NCBI GenBank assembly: GCA_903953895.1
Contig: CAJBLH010000081.1
Coordinates: forward strand, 44,589 to 108,588
Length of the DNA stretch: 64,000 bases
Direction of reading: 5' to 3'
Origin: an uncultured Desulfobacteraceae bacterium
GTDB taxonomy: Bacteria; Desulfobacterota; Desulfobacteria; Desulfobacterales; Desulfatirhabdiaceae
Program-made: the position numbers and the translations under genes
Notes under the pieces: generated by a model
Told to the model about the DNA's origin: nothing
Databases searched by the model: none
What the model saw: the letters and a program-made list of their open reading frames with translations, nothing else
Part shown: piece after piece, positions 33,752 to 43,460 of the stretch
Layout: every line of letters begins with the position of its first letter
Numbering within the stretch: the stretch's first letter is position 1

Positions 33752-35459
33752 CAGTGTCACAAGCACCGCATAATCGACATTCCGACATTGGACAGGCAGG
33801 CGATATCTTTCCTGCCACCGCCTTGAGGTACTCCTTTTCCAGGAACTTCTTTTTAACCCTGTTATCGATGTGATCCCATGGCAACAATTCATCCAGAGAC
33901 CGCTGGCGATGAATATAAAATGAGAGAGAAAACGCAGGTGTATCCCTGAATGTTTTTCCCCAGTTGCCTCTGTTCTGAACGGCCCGGATCAGCAGATCCG
34001 ATACCCTGCGATCTCCTCTGGATAACAACGCCTGAACAACGGCCTCTTTCAGACTGTTTGTTTCGATCCTGACATTGGGAACATGTTTGAGACCGCGGGT
34101 GATCATTGCCAGTTTTTTTTTCAACAGCGGCACGGCATCCATTGCCACCCACTGGAAAGGCGTCGCCGGCTTGGGAATGAACGTGTTGACGCTGATGGTC
34201 ATGTCGCCGATCCGGCCCTGAGCCCTGCTGCTTTTCAGAAATGCAGCCTTGATTTTCAAGCATAGGATGACAATGGCTTCAACATCTTCGATGGTTTCTG
34301 TGGGAAGCCCCACCATAAAATAGAGTTTCAAATTCGGAATGCCGGATGTCACCAGCGCTGCCGCTGCATTCAAAATCTGATCTTCCGTGATTCCCTTATT
34401 GATCACCCGACGCATCCGATCCGATCCGGCATCCGGGGCGATGGTCGCCGTCTTGACCCGACTCAGCGCCAGTGATGACAACAAATCCGGTGTCAGAGCA
34501 TCCGCCCGAAGCGAACTGAAAGACAACTGAACCCCTGTTTCCCGTGCCTGATCGCAGAGTATGCCAAGATCCGGAAGATCCGATACGGCAGCACCGACCA
34601 GACCGATTTTTGTGGATAGTTGCGCCCCTTTTCGAATACACTCCTGAAGCAGGGGCAATGGCCTGAACCGCGGAGGTCGGTAAACAAATCCTGCGGAACA
34701 AAACCGACAGCCATGGGCACACCCCCTGCTGACTTCAATCAGATACGTGTTTCCAAATGATGAATTCGGCGTAACGATCACACTCTGGGTGGCCACATTC
34801 TCAAGATGGGGAACATGGACGCGGGTGATTTTTCGGGGGATATTCACTACAGGAATGAGCGATTCAAGGATGCCGCCAGATGTATAATGATCCTCATAAA
34901 AAGCGGGTACATACGCACCTGGAACCTTGCATGCCAGATCCATCAGGAGTTCATTGCGGCTGGAACCAGATTCGACACACTCAATAAAACGGGGAAGCAG
35001 ATTTTCAGCCTCTCCGATCAGAAAACAGTCGATAAAATGGGCGATGGGTTCAGGATTGATGAAACAGGCGACGCCACCGGCAATGATGAGTGGATGCGCT
35101 TCGGATCGCTGAGAAGACAGCAGAGGTATTCCGGCATCATTGAGCAGAATCAGCAGGTTCAGATAATCATTTTCAAAAGAAATCGAGAAGGCGACGATAT
35201 CGAATTTTTCGAGATGGCTGTTGGATTCCAAAGAAACCGCCGGTCCGGGCGATTCCGGAAGAAACGCTCTTTCGCACACAACGGATTCTATATTGTTCAG
35301 CAGTTGATAAACAGCTTGAAACCCCAGATTGGGAAGACCCACGGCGTAATGATTCGGAAAAACCAGCACAATGCTGGTTCTTCCTTTCCAATTTTTTCGG
35401 ATGATCCCGGTTTCGGTTTTGGCATACTGATGGTGGCTTCTTTCTCTGCCGCGCCCCAA
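33720..35459 (-). CDS. B12-binding-like radical SAM protein (TIGR03960-type)
   Basis: A 579-aa protein with an N-terminal region resembling a cobalamin-binding fold (V-L-V-F-P-N-H-Y near residue 32) and a radical SAM core with R-G-C-A-H-G-C-R-F-C (C-x3-C-x2-C) followed by a TIM barrel. The last segment holds C-P-M-S-E-C-R-L-C-G-A-C, possibly a second Fe-S site. TIGR03960-type proteins have no established reaction. It starts 3 bases after the ftsZ stop, so it is almost certainly read with the division genes. The start is the only in-frame Met near the ftsZ stop. Confidence 0.85.
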   Translation of the reverse strand: MGRGRERSHHQYAKTETGIIRKNWKGRTSIVLVFPNHYAVGLPNLGFQAVYQLLNNIESVVCERAFLPESPGPAVSLESNSHLEKFDIVAFSISFENDYLNLLILLNDAGIPLLSSQRSEAHPLIIAGGVACFINPEPIAHFIDCFLIGEAENLLPRFIECVESGSSRNELLMDLACKVPGAYVPAFYEDHYTSGGILESLIPVVNIPRKITRVHVPHLENVATQSVIVTPNSSFGNTYLIEVSRGCAHGCRFCSAGFVYRPPRFRPLPLLQECIRKGAQLSTKIGLVGAAVSDLPDLGILCDQARETGVQLSFSSLRADALTPDLLSSLALSRVKTATIAPDAGSDRMRRVINKGITEDQILNAAAALVTSGIPNLKLYFMVGLPTETIEDVEAIVILCLKIKAAFLKSSRAQGRIGDMTISVNTFIPKPATPFQWVAMDAVPLLKKKLAMITRGLKHVPNVRIETNSLKEAVVQALLSRGDRRVSDLLIRAVQNRGNWGKTFRDTPAFSLSFYIHRQRSLDELLPWDHIDNRVKKKFLEKEYLKAVAGKISPACPMSECRLCGACDTGRMTHDERCG

Positions 35460-35462
35460 ACG

Positions 35463-36650
35463 CTAATCCGCCTTTCTTCTTAAGAAAGTAGGAACATCCA
35501 GGTCATATTCATCCTGAGGGTTGAGTTTGAAAGCGCTTTCATCTTCCGGAATCGCTGCTTCTTCCACCTTGTTCTGTTTCCGTTTAAAAGTAGGTTCTTC
35601 ATAGTCGATGATATTTTCCATGTCCGACGGAGTAATGTCTCTGAGCCTTCCCCGAAGCGCAGTCAATTTCCGCCTGCCCGAAATCATTTCAACGCCGGAA
35701 CCGATGCCCGTTGCAATGACGGTTACCCGCATCTCATCTCCGAGGGTGTCATCGAATATCTGGCCCCAAATGATTTCCGCATCGTCACCAACTTCTTTGT
35801 GAATGCGATCCGAGGCCTCCGTCATTTCATCAAGCGTAATCTCCCGCGTACTGGTGATGTTCATGAGAACGCCCTTGGCGCCGGATATGGACATATCCTC
35901 GAGCAGCGGATGCTGAATGGCCCTTTCGGCTGCCTCGATGGCACGGTTTTCACCGCTGGCAATACCAATCCCCATCAAAGCCATACCGGATTTGGACATG
36001 GTGTTTCGGACATCTGCAAAATCCAGATTCACATACCCGGGCATAAAAATAAGATCGGTGATGCCTTTGACAGAATTCAGCAGGATCTCATCTGCTTTTT
36101 TAAACATATCGATGAGTTTTGCATTTTTTGACGCCAGACCTCTCAACCGGTCGTTTGGAATCGTAATCACGGTATCCGCCACCTGACGAAGGGACTCGAT
36201 ACCTTCATCCGCACACCGGGCACGCTTTTTCCCTTCAAAAGAAAATGGCTTGGTAACAACTGCAACCGTAAGAATATCCATTTCCTTACAGATATCTGCA
36301 ATAACCGGCGCAGCCCCCGTACCGGTCCCGCCGCCAAAGCCTGCGGTAATAAACACCATGTTGCTTCCTGCCAGCGCATTTCGGATGGCATCGGTATTTT
36401 CCAGCGCTGCATCTCTTCCGACTTGGGAATTGGCGCCAGCACCCAATCCCTTGGTCAAGTCTTCTCCAAGCTGAAGTTTAATCTGTGCCTTGGAACTGTT
36501 GAGGGCCTGCATATCTGTATTGGCTACGATAAAAGTAACCCCTTGAAGATTGGAATCAATCATATTGTTGACGGCATTTCCGCCGGCGCCGCCGACACCC
36601 ACCACTTTAATGATAGCCTGTTTTTCGGTCTCTACATAACTAAAAGCCAT
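35463..36650 (-). CDS. ftsZ: Cell division protein FtsZ
   Basis: A 395-aa tubulin homologue that polymerises with GTP into the Z ring. The nucleotide site is shown by G-G-A-G-G-N-A-V (near 20) and the tubulin signature G-G-G-T-G-T-G-A-A-P (near 105); the T7 loop is N-L-D-F-A-D-V-R. The C-terminal end D-V-P-T-F-L-R-R-K-A-D matches the conserved tail that binds FtsA. The start at 36650 is chosen for the normal M-A-F-S-Y-V-E beginning with a purine-rich GGGGTGGGG upstream; a longer frame to 36695 adds unconserved residues. It follows ftsA by 61 bases. Confidence 0.98.
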   Translation of the reverse strand: MAFSYVETEKQAIIKVVGVGGAGGNAVNNMIDSNLQGVTFIVANTDMQALNSSKAQIKLQLGEDLTKGLGAGANSQVGRDAALENTDAIRNALAGSNMVFITAGFGGGTGTGAAPVIADICKEMDILTVAVVTKPFSFEGKKRARCADEGIESLRQVADTVITIPNDRLRGLASKNAKLIDMFKKADEILLNSVKGITDLIFMPGYVNLDFADVRNTMSKSGMALMGIGIASGENRAIEAAERAIQHPLLEDMSISGAKGVLMNITSTREITLDEMTEASDRIHKEVGDDAEIIWGQIFDDTLGDEMRVTVIATGIGSGVEMISGRRKLTALRGRLRDITPSDMENIIDYEEPTFKRKQNKVEEAAIPEDESAFKLNPQDEYDLDVPTFLRRKAD

Positions 36651-36711
36651 ACCCCACCCCCCTTGACCCCTCGGACAATGCCCTATTATTGGCAAATCGT
36701 ATCATTAATCG

Positions 36712-37938
36712 TCAAATCACATCCTTAAACCATTTTTTCATCCGACTCATGATTCTGTTGAATATGTTTTTATCACGAATTCGAAACTTCCGGGTATGCT
36801 GATGTTTGGCGCCATAGAGTACCAGTCCCACCCCGGTTGCATACATGGGATTATTGACAACATCCACCAACCCGCTGATTCCCATCGGCCTGCCGATTCG
36901 GGTCGGCAGGCTGAAAACCGATTCTGCGGTTTCAATCGCACCCTCCAGCATCGATGATCCCCCGGTGATCACCACGCCGGAAGTGATGAAGTTTTCCATC
37001 CCCGCCCGATAAATTTCGCGCTTGATGAGCGAAAAGATTTCCTCCATGCGGGGCTCGAGAATCTCTGCCAGAATCTGCCTGGGAAGACTTCTGGATCTTC
37101 TTCCACCCATACCAGGCACTTCAACGATCTCTTCCGGGTTGATATTTCCGGTCACACAGGTACCAAACTTCTTTTTGATGACCTCTGCTTCAGTAAGGGG
37201 AGCCCGCAACCCAACGGCAATGTCATTGGTCAGGTTGTTTCCTCCCAGGGACAGCACAAAGGTGTGGCGGATGTTTCTTCCGGAAAATATCGCCAGATCC
37301 GTTGTTCCGCCGCCGATATCCAGCAACGCAGTTCCCAGTTCTTTTTCTTCATCGGCTAAAACAGCTTCGCCGGATGCCAGAGACTCCAGCACGATATCAA
37401 ATACATCCAAACCGGCACGATTGGCGCATTTAACAATATTATGGGCTGATGTTACGGCGCCGGTGACAATATGAATCTTGACCTCGAGTCTGACACCCGC
37501 CATGCCGACCGGGTTTTGAATCCCTGTCTGGTCATCCACGATGAACTCCTGCGGCAGCACATGAATGACTTCTCGATCCATGGGAATGGCAACCGCCCTG
37601 GCGGCATCGATGACCCTTTCAACATCGTTTTGGCTAACTTCCGGCCCTTTTATGGCAATAATCCCCCGGCTGTTGAACCCGGTGACATGGCCTCCGGCGA
37701 TACCAGCATATACCGATGTGATTTCGCAGCCGGCCATCAGTTCCGCCTCTTCGACCGCTTTCTTGATGGACTCGACAGTCGCCTCGATGTTGACAACGAC
37801 ACCTTTTCGCAGGCCAACAGAGGGGTGTACGCCGATTCCGATAATATTGATCTCGGTACCGGAAACCTCTCCGACAACGGCGCATATCTTGGTTGTTCCG
37901 ATATCGAGACCAACAATGATATCTTGCTGCTTCGGCAT
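36712..37938 (-). CDS. ftsA: Cell division protein FtsA
   Basis: A 408-aa actin-family ATPase that anchors FtsZ to the membrane and recruits later divisome proteins. The phosphate loops are G-L-D-I-G-T-T-K-I (10-18) and L-L-D-I-G-G-G-T-T-D; the 1C domain and the V-I-T-G-G-S-S-M-L-E-G block are present. The C-terminus (M-S-R-M-K-K-W-F-K-D-V) is an amphipathic membrane-targeting helix. It starts 1 base after the ftsQ stop. Confidence 0.98.
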   Translation of the reverse strand: MPKQQDIIVGLDIGTTKICAVVGEVSGTEINIIGIGVHPSVGLRKGVVVNIEATVESIKKAVEEAELMAGCEITSVYAGIAGGHVTGFNSRGIIAIKGPEVSQNDVERVIDAARAVAIPMDREVIHVLPQEFIVDDQTGIQNPVGMAGVRLEVKIHIVTGAVTSAHNIVKCANRAGLDVFDIVLESLASGEAVLADEEKELGTALLDIGGGTTDLAIFSGRNIRHTFVLSLGGNNLTNDIAVGLRAPLTEAEVIKKKFGTCVTGNINPEEIVEVPGMGGRRSRSLPRQILAEILEPRMEEIFSLIKREIYRAGMENFITSGVVITGGSSMLEGAIETAESVFSLPTRIGRPMGISGLVDVVNNPMYATGVGLVLYGAKHQHTRKFRIRDKNIFNRIMSRMKKWFKDVI

Positions 37939-37939
37939 G

Positions 37940-38794
37940 TCAAATCTCCTTGCGACCGTCTGAACGCGGCTCAGGATTCAATGGACTGATCACGACCCGG
38001 TTCATTTGACGCAAATCAATCCAGTCAATCCCCTGAATGAACTTATTGGTTTTAAAATAAGCAATTATTTTTTCCAGTCTCACAAATTTCTCCGAAAAAT
38101 CCTGATAGCCGACTCTAACGGCATTGACATTGAAAGCTTGAATGGGTCCTGCAGCAAAAATCGTAATGCCTTCTTCCCTGTCGAGATGAATTCGTCGAAT
38201 CGGCAGCCGAGACAATACACAAGCTGAATCATGTTCCAATTCCAGTAAATATAATACGGCATCATAATGGGTACTTCTTCGCAGATCTTCTTGATCCAAA
38301 TCTGTGAAATCAACCCCTTCGATAACGGGCAATTCAACGGAATCCGAGTCTGATAGCTCTTTAAATATCTTGCCTTCCTGATTGATCAAAAATTTTCTGC
38401 CCATATCCAGAATGGCCAGAGGGTGATGTTCCTTTATGGCAAGCATTAACCGTCCAGGAAGCTCCCGCGTTATTTCTGCCTCGGCTATCCATGGATGAGC
38501 CAACAGGTATTTTTGGGAAAGCGGGAGATTGACCAAAAGGACATTGGTATCAGGCAATATCCGGGCTGCATCCAGAACATCCTGTATGCTCAGCCGCTTA
38601 TTTCCCGTTACATCTAATGATGTTACCTTAAAATACGGACTCTGTAACATAATATCATGGCAGAATATGAAAAACAAACTCATTAATGCGATCCCCAGTA
38701 TCCCGGCCAGTACATTCAGACAAGAACGCCGAAAACGGGCTCTTTTCATCCGGCGAATCGCTGAATCTCTTCTATATCGGTTCCGCTTCAACAC
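37940..38794 (-). CDS. ftsQ: Cell division protein FtsQ
   Basis: A 284-aa bitopic membrane protein of the FtsQLB complex. A basic cytoplasmic tail (1-26, many Arg) precedes one membrane helix (about 27-48). The periplasmic POTRA domain starts near Y-F-K-V-T-S-L-D-V-T-G-N-K-R-L (54-68), and the following beta domain has the usual L-P-G-R-L segment. It starts 1 base after the murB stop. There is no ddl gene between murB and ftsQ, unlike the E. coli order. Confidence 0.93.
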   Translation of the reverse strand: MLKRNRYRRDSAIRRMKRARFRRSCLNVLAGILGIALMSLFFIFCHDIMLQSPYFKVTSLDVTGNKRLSIQDVLDAARILPDTNVLLVNLPLSQKYLLAHPWIAEAEITRELPGRLMLAIKEHHPLAILDMGRKFLINQEGKIFKELSDSDSVELPVIEGVDFTDLDQEDLRRSTHYDAVLYLLELEHDSACVLSRLPIRRIHLDREEGITIFAAGPIQAFNVNAVRVGYQDFSEKFVRLEKIIAYFKTNKFIQGIDWIDLRQMNRVVISPLNPEPRSDGRKEI

Positions 38795-38795
38795 T

Positions 38796-39767
38796 TCAAT
38801 TTCCGATCACGATCACTTCCGGTTCAAGGTTCACATGAAACTGTTGATCGACGATTTGCCGCATGCTGTCCATCAGAGCCAGAATATCAGCCGCGGTTGC
38901 AGATCCAGTGTTGACGATAAAATTGGCATGTTTTATCGAAATTTCGGCGCCGCCGATTTTCCGGCCCTTCAATCCGCAAAGGTCGATCAGCTCTCCGGCA
39001 GTTTTCCCAGTTGACGGATTTTTAAAAATACATCCGGCACTCAGCAGCGACATCGGCTGCCGGTGTTTGCGATTTCTCAGAATTTCTCCGGCCGCCTGCT
39101 TCAGATCAATGGCGTTTTCCCTGACAAGCGAAAACCTGCCGGAAACGATAATGGTTTCATGAGAAAAAGAATTTTCGCCAAAGCTCTGCGGGAGCGTCAG
39201 CTTTCGATAGGAAAAACTCAAAGAATTTCTGCCGATTCTTTCCAGCCGGCCACTTGGATACAATACCAGAATAGAATCCAGGACATCTGATATCCAGCCC
39301 AGAGCTGTTCCGGCATTCATTCGAATGGCGCCGCCCACGGTTCCGGGAATTCCCAGAGCAAAATTCATCCCTTTCAATCCGTTACGAATGGCATGGCTGC
39401 AAAAAAGGGGCAAACTGGTTCCCGCACTAACCGTCACCCTTGCATGGGATGATCCGACGTCTTCGATCACCATATCCGATATATACGGTTTCAGGCAGAT
39501 GACAACACCGGAAATACCGGCATCCGTTACAATCAGATTGGTTCCGCCACCGACTACATGGTATGGCGCGTCCTTGACCGCCAGCCCTGAAACCAAAGCA
39601 ACAAGTTCATCGGCCGACTTCACCTCGACAAACGCTTCGGCCGGCCCTCCTACACGAAACGACGTATGAAGAGACATCGGTTCATCATACCGAACCCGAC
39701 CTGATGTTATATCGGCCAACCACCTCCTGGTTTCCGCATCAAGGAGAGCTTTTTTCATACCCGTCAT
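38796..39767 (-). CDS. murB: UDP-N-acetylenolpyruvoylglucosamine reductase
   Basis: A 323-aa FAD enzyme reducing UDP-GlcNAc-enolpyruvate to UDP-MurNAc with NADPH. FAD-binding block G-G-G-T-N-L-I-V, the core G-I-P-G-T-V-G-G-A-I-R-M-N-A-G and the catalytic serine region L-S-A-G-C-I-F-K-N-P are clear. The closing E-P-E-V motif is normal. The start at 39767 gives a 4-base ATGA overlap with murC; a longer frame to 39941 lies wholly inside murC and is unconserved. An ATG at 39758 is a close alternative. Confidence 0.96.
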   Translation of the reverse strand: MTGMKKALLDAETRRWLADITSGRVRYDEPMSLHTSFRVGGPAEAFVEVKSADELVALVSGLAVKDAPYHVVGGGTNLIVTDAGISGVVICLKPYISDMVIEDVGSSHARVTVSAGTSLPLFCSHAIRNGLKGMNFALGIPGTVGGAIRMNAGTALGWISDVLDSILVLYPSGRLERIGRNSLSFSYRKLTLPQSFGENSFSHETIIVSGRFSLVRENAIDLKQAAGEILRNRKHRQPMSLLSAGCIFKNPSTGKTAGELIDLCGLKGRKIGGAEISIKHANFIVNTGSATAADILALMDSMRQIVDQQFHVNLEPEVIVIGN

Positions 39768-41143
39768 GGAGTCTCTGCTATCCTTTTCAGAACGCCTTCC
39801 CCCACTTTCCAGACATCCCCCGCCCCCAAGGTCAACAGCACATCTCCGGACTTTAGAATTGAATGCAGATGTGTCGGCGCCGTCAATAGATTCTCCAGAT
39901 AGACCACATTTTTGTGTCCTCGGGATCGAATACGCTCGCACAGGGCCAGCGCACTGACCCCTTCGATTTTCTTTTCGCAGGCGGCATAAATCGGCAGCAC
40001 CGCCAGAACATCGCTCTGGTAAAATGCTCTGGTAAAATCATCGAAAAGCGCCAGGGTCCGGCTGTAACGGTGGGGCTGAAATACGATCACTTTTCGACGG
40101 CCCGGCCAGCATTCTTTAAGTGCTTCCAGGGTGCTTCGGATTTCTGTAGGGTGGTGTCCGTAATCATCCACCACGGTGACACCTCCGGCTTCGCCCTTGA
40201 TTTCAAGACGGCGCTGAACACCTTGAAGAGTTTCAAGTGCGACTCGAATTTTTTCGAAGGGAATCCCGAGTTCCAATCCGACAGCCACGCTGGCTGTGGC
40301 ATTATAGACATTGTGCAGCCCCGGAAGATTCAGCAGAATATCTCCCAGAAACTTGCCCCTGTAATCGATGCTGAATCGACTTTTCATGCCATTAAAAACC
40401 ACATTTCTGGCCTGGTAGTCAGCCTGTGTACTCATACCGTAAGTGGTAAAGCGTTTCTTGATGTCGGGAATCAGATCCTGAATCGCTTCATTGTCGAGAC
40501 ATAGTACCGCCAGACCATAAAATGGAATCCGATCGATGAAAGCCAAAAACACCGATTTGATATGGTCCATATCCCGATAGAAGTCCAGATGCTCCCGATC
40601 GATATTCGTGATCACGGCGATGGTCGGGGAATACTTCAAAAAAGATCCGTCGCTTTCATCTGCTTCCGCAACGATAAAATCTCCTTTTCCCAAAACCGCA
40701 TTGGTGCCGATACTTTTCAGCCTGCCGCCGATCACGACCGTGGGATCCAGCCCCCCCTGATCCAGAACCGATGATACGATCGAGGTCGTCGTGGTTTTGC
40801 CGTGAGCCCCGGCAACCGCCACACTGTATTTCAACCGCATCAATTCCGCCAGCATCTCCGCCCGGGGTATGACGGGAATCGACTCTTTCCGGGCAGCGAT
40901 CACCTCAGGGTTATCGGAACCAATGGCCGATGAAACCACCACCACATCGGCGCCCTGAATCTGTTCACCGGAGTGCCCCTTATAAAGGGTACCCCCCAGT
41001 CTTTTTAAATTTTCTGTAATTTCAGACGATGCCTCATCCGATCCGGAAACCTGATAACCGATGTTGAGTAACAACTCGGCAATGCCACTCATGCCGATAC
41101 CGCCGATACCGACAAAATGGATATGATACGTTTTTTGATACAT
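39764..41143 (-). CDS. murC: UDP-N-acetylmuramate--L-alanine ligase
   Basis: A 459-aa Mur ligase adding L-alanine to UDP-MurNAc. N-terminal Rossmann G-I-G-G-I-G-M-S-G (13-21), the ATP loop A-G-A-H-G-K-T-T-T-T-S, E-A-D-E-S-D-G-S-F and N-I-D-R-E-H-L-D show all family elements; the C-terminal domain has D-D-Y-G-H-H-P-T-E and Q-P-H-R-Y-S-R-T. Length is typical. It is separated from murG by 53 bases and overlaps murB by 4. Confidence 0.98.
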   Translation of the reverse strand: MYQKTYHIHFVGIGGIGMSGIAELLLNIGYQVSGSDEASSEITENLKRLGGTLYKGHSGEQIQGADVVVVSSAIGSDNPEVIAARKESIPVIPRAEMLAELMRLKYSVAVAGAHGKTTTTSIVSSVLDQGGLDPTVVIGGRLKSIGTNAVLGKGDFIVAEADESDGSFLKYSPTIAVITNIDREHLDFYRDMDHIKSVFLAFIDRIPFYGLAVLCLDNEAIQDLIPDIKKRFTTYGMSTQADYQARNVVFNGMKSRFSIDYRGKFLGDILLNLPGLHNVYNATASVAVGLELGIPFEKIRVALETLQGVQRRLEIKGEAGGVTVVDDYGHHPTEIRSTLEALKECWPGRRKVIVFQPHRYSRTLALFDDFTRAFYQSDVLAVLPIYAACEKKIEGVSALALCERIRSRGHKNVVYLENLLTAPTHLHSILKSGDVLLTLGAGDVWKVGEGVLKRIAETP

Positions 41144-41196
41144 AAACTCACATGTTTTAAAGGGTTATATAAAAATTGTCATCATTCATGCGGCTT

Positions 41197-42297
41197 TCAT
41201 TCAAAAAGCGTATAACAGTCTTCAGCAATGATTTTGGCTGCATGGGGATTCCCTAATCGTCCGGCATGAAAAGCCATTTGATGCAGCATTTCCGGATTTT
41301 CGGCCAGACACCGGAGCCTTTCGGCCAGAACGGCGCCGGTCAAGCCGCTTTCCAGAATCACCTCCGCCGCCTGCGACTGAACCAGATAATCAGCATTGAA
41401 TTCCTGATGATTATCGGATGCATAGGGAAAGGGAATCAGTATCGCGGGTTTTCCTGTTGCCGTAATTTCGGCAACCGTCGTTGCCCCAGACCTGCAGATC
41501 ATCAGATCCGCCTGTTGATAGCATACCATCATGTCCTGAAAAAACGACTGAACGTTGCCCATGATACCATGGCGCCGATAGGCATCCTGAACCATTTCCA
41601 GATCCGCCGGACCGGTCTGGTGAATATAATAGTAACCGTGATGCTTTAGCAGAGGAAGTGCTTGAATCACCGCTAGGTTAATGGCGTGCGCTCCTTGACT
41701 GCCACCCATGATTCCCACCGTAAACGGCCGCCGGGTTGATGCGGAGTGGGTCTCTGGAGAACTGGATTGAGCGGCATATTCTCGGATATTTTTTCGAACC
41801 GGATTTCCGGAAACCCGGATTTTGGATGACCGGCTTCTGAATCGGGTGTTTGGAAAAGAGACATAAACACATGCAGCCAGTGGAAAAAGAATTCTGTTCG
41901 TAATTCCCGGTTGAATGTTCTGTTCGTGAAGCACAATGGGAATGCGAAGTATCCAGGCAGCCAGAATCAGGGACCCTGAAGCATAGCTGCCGACGCCGAC
42001 AACCAGATCGGGATCAAATTTGGAAAGTAGTTTCAATGCTTCCACCACCCCTTTGGGAAGTCGGATAATGGCTTGCACCTGATGCCGAATTCTTTTTCCC
42101 TTGATTCCTTCAGCGGTAATGCACGCCAACCTGAAGCCATGCTCGGCCAACACTGCTCTTTCAAACTCCCGACCCGTGCTGACAAACAAAATGTCATTCA
42201 GGGGATTTTTCTCCAGAAACGCTTCTGCGATGGCGATTGCCGGGAACAGATGCCCGCCGGTGCCGCCGCCGGCCATCACAATCTGCAGTTTTTTCAT
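41197..42297 (-). CDS. murG: UDP-GlcNAc:lipid I N-acetylglucosaminyltransferase
   Basis: A 366-aa peripheral membrane GT-B enzyme that turns lipid I into lipid II on the inner face of the membrane. Recognised by the N-terminal G-G-G-T-G-G-H-L-F-P-A (9-19), the H-E-Q-N loop, G-G-S-Q-G-A-H and C-R-S-G-A-T-T-V-A-E. The start at 42297 (M-K-K-L-Q-I-V) is preferred because it places the first loop at the family position; an ATG at 42327 just after the ftsW stop is possible. It lies between ftsW and murC. Confidence 0.97.
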   Translation of the reverse strand: MKKLQIVMAGGGTGGHLFPAIAIAEAFLEKNPLNDILFVSTGREFERAVLAEHGFRLACITAEGIKGKRIRHQVQAIIRLPKGVVEALKLLSKFDPDLVVGVGSYASGSLILAAWILRIPIVLHEQNIQPGITNRILFPLAACVYVSFPNTRFRSRSSKIRVSGNPVRKNIREYAAQSSSPETHSASTRRPFTVGIMGGSQGAHAINLAVIQALPLLKHHGYYYIHQTGPADLEMVQDAYRRHGIMGNVQSFFQDMMVCYQQADLMICRSGATTVAEITATGKPAILIPFPYASDNHQEFNADYLVQSQAAEVILESGLTGAVLAERLRCLAENPEMLHQMAFHAGRLGNPHAAKIIAEDCYTLFE

Positions 42298-42332
42298 ATT
42301 GATATCGATTCTTTCCCAGACAGCCATAACAG

Positions 42333-43460
42333 TTATGTTTTTCCTGATCCGATGTTCATCAGAATGCCGATGGATATCATACTGACCAATAGTGATGTTC
42401 CGCCATAGCTGAGAAAGGGCAGCGGTAATCCTTTGGTCGGCACCAGCCCCAGTGAAACCCCCAGATTGATACAGACCTGAAGTCCGATTGCAGCGGTAAT
42501 TCCCAAAGCCAGATACGCTCCGAAAAGATCATGTGTATTTTTGGCGATACTCAGCCCGCTCCACAGGATCAGCAAATACAAAAAAAGGACACACAGCACC
42601 CCGACCAGTCCCAGCTCTTCCCCGATGACGGAAAATATAAAATCCGTATGCGGCTCCGGCAGGTAAAAGAGTTTTTGAAGCCCTTTGCCGACCCCTGTCC
42701 CCCACATTCCGCCGGTTCCAAAAGCCATCAGCGAATGTACAATCTGATAAGCCTGATCCGATGCATGCTCCCATGGATGAAGAAAGGCCAGCCAGCGTTC
42801 CGTTCGGTATGCTGCGCTCATCATGTAGACATAGGCAAATGGAAGCAATGCCCCCACCGATGTCAGCAGATAGATTACCCGAACTCCGGCAACAAACATC
42901 ATCACCCACGTAATGGCTGCCAGAATGACCACGGAACCAAAATCCGGCTGCAGCGCAATGAGCCCGGCAAAAATCCCCAGAAAGAATACATGTGGAGCAA
43001 ATCCAATGAGAAACGTCTTAATATGATCATGCTTTTTGGTAAGAGAATAGGACAAAAAGATTACCAGCGCCATCCGCGCAAATTCTGAAGGCTGGAATCG
43101 AAAGCCCCCGATTAGCATCCAGCGTTTAGCGCCGTTGACTTTAATTCCGAGACCGGTAAACTTGACAGCCAAAAGAAGCCCGATGGCGACAACCAAAAAC
43201 AAATATGCATATTTTTGATAGAACTCATAAGGGATTTTTCGAAAAAAGAGCAAGGATGTCAATCCCAAAACAGCAACCACGGACTGTTTGATCAGAAAAT
43301 ACAGATCATTGTTATATCGCTTGATGGCGATGGCGGAGCTTGCGCTATACACCATGACAATGCCGATACCGACCAGAACCAGCATCGGAAAAAACAGCTT
43401 GAAGTCATAGCTGAGTTTTCGATATGCCCGCCATCGGACCGGCAATTGTTCTTTCATCAA
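42333..43460 (-). CDS. ftsW: Peptidoglycan glycosyltransferase FtsW
   Basis: A 375-aa SEDS-family inner-membrane protein with about 10 helices that polymerises septal glycan strands with its PBP partner FtsI. Family blocks: V-M-V-Y-S-A-S-S near residue 35, the extracellular W-L-A-F-L-H-P-W-E-H segment, H-T-D-F-I-F-S-V-I-G-E-E-L-G and G-L-P-L-P-F-L-S-Y-G-G-T-S at the end. It overlaps murD by 4 bases. Confidence 0.97.
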   Translation of the reverse strand: MMKEQLPVRWRAYRKLSYDFKLFFPMLVLVGIGIVMVYSASSAIAIKRYNNDLYFLIKQSVVAVLGLTSLLFFRKIPYEFYQKYAYLFLVVAIGLLLAVKFTGLGIKVNGAKRWMLIGGFRFQPSEFARMALVIFLSYSLTKKHDHIKTFLIGFAPHVFFLGIFAGLIALQPDFGSVVILAAITWVMMFVAGVRVIYLLTSVGALLPFAYVYMMSAAYRTERWLAFLHPWEHASDQAYQIVHSLMAFGTGGMWGTGVGKGLQKLFYLPEPHTDFIFSVIGEELGLVGVLCVLFLYLLILWSGLSIAKNTHDLFGAYLALGITAAIGLQVCINLGVSLGLVPTKGLPLPFLSYGGTSLLVSMISIGILMNIGSGKT

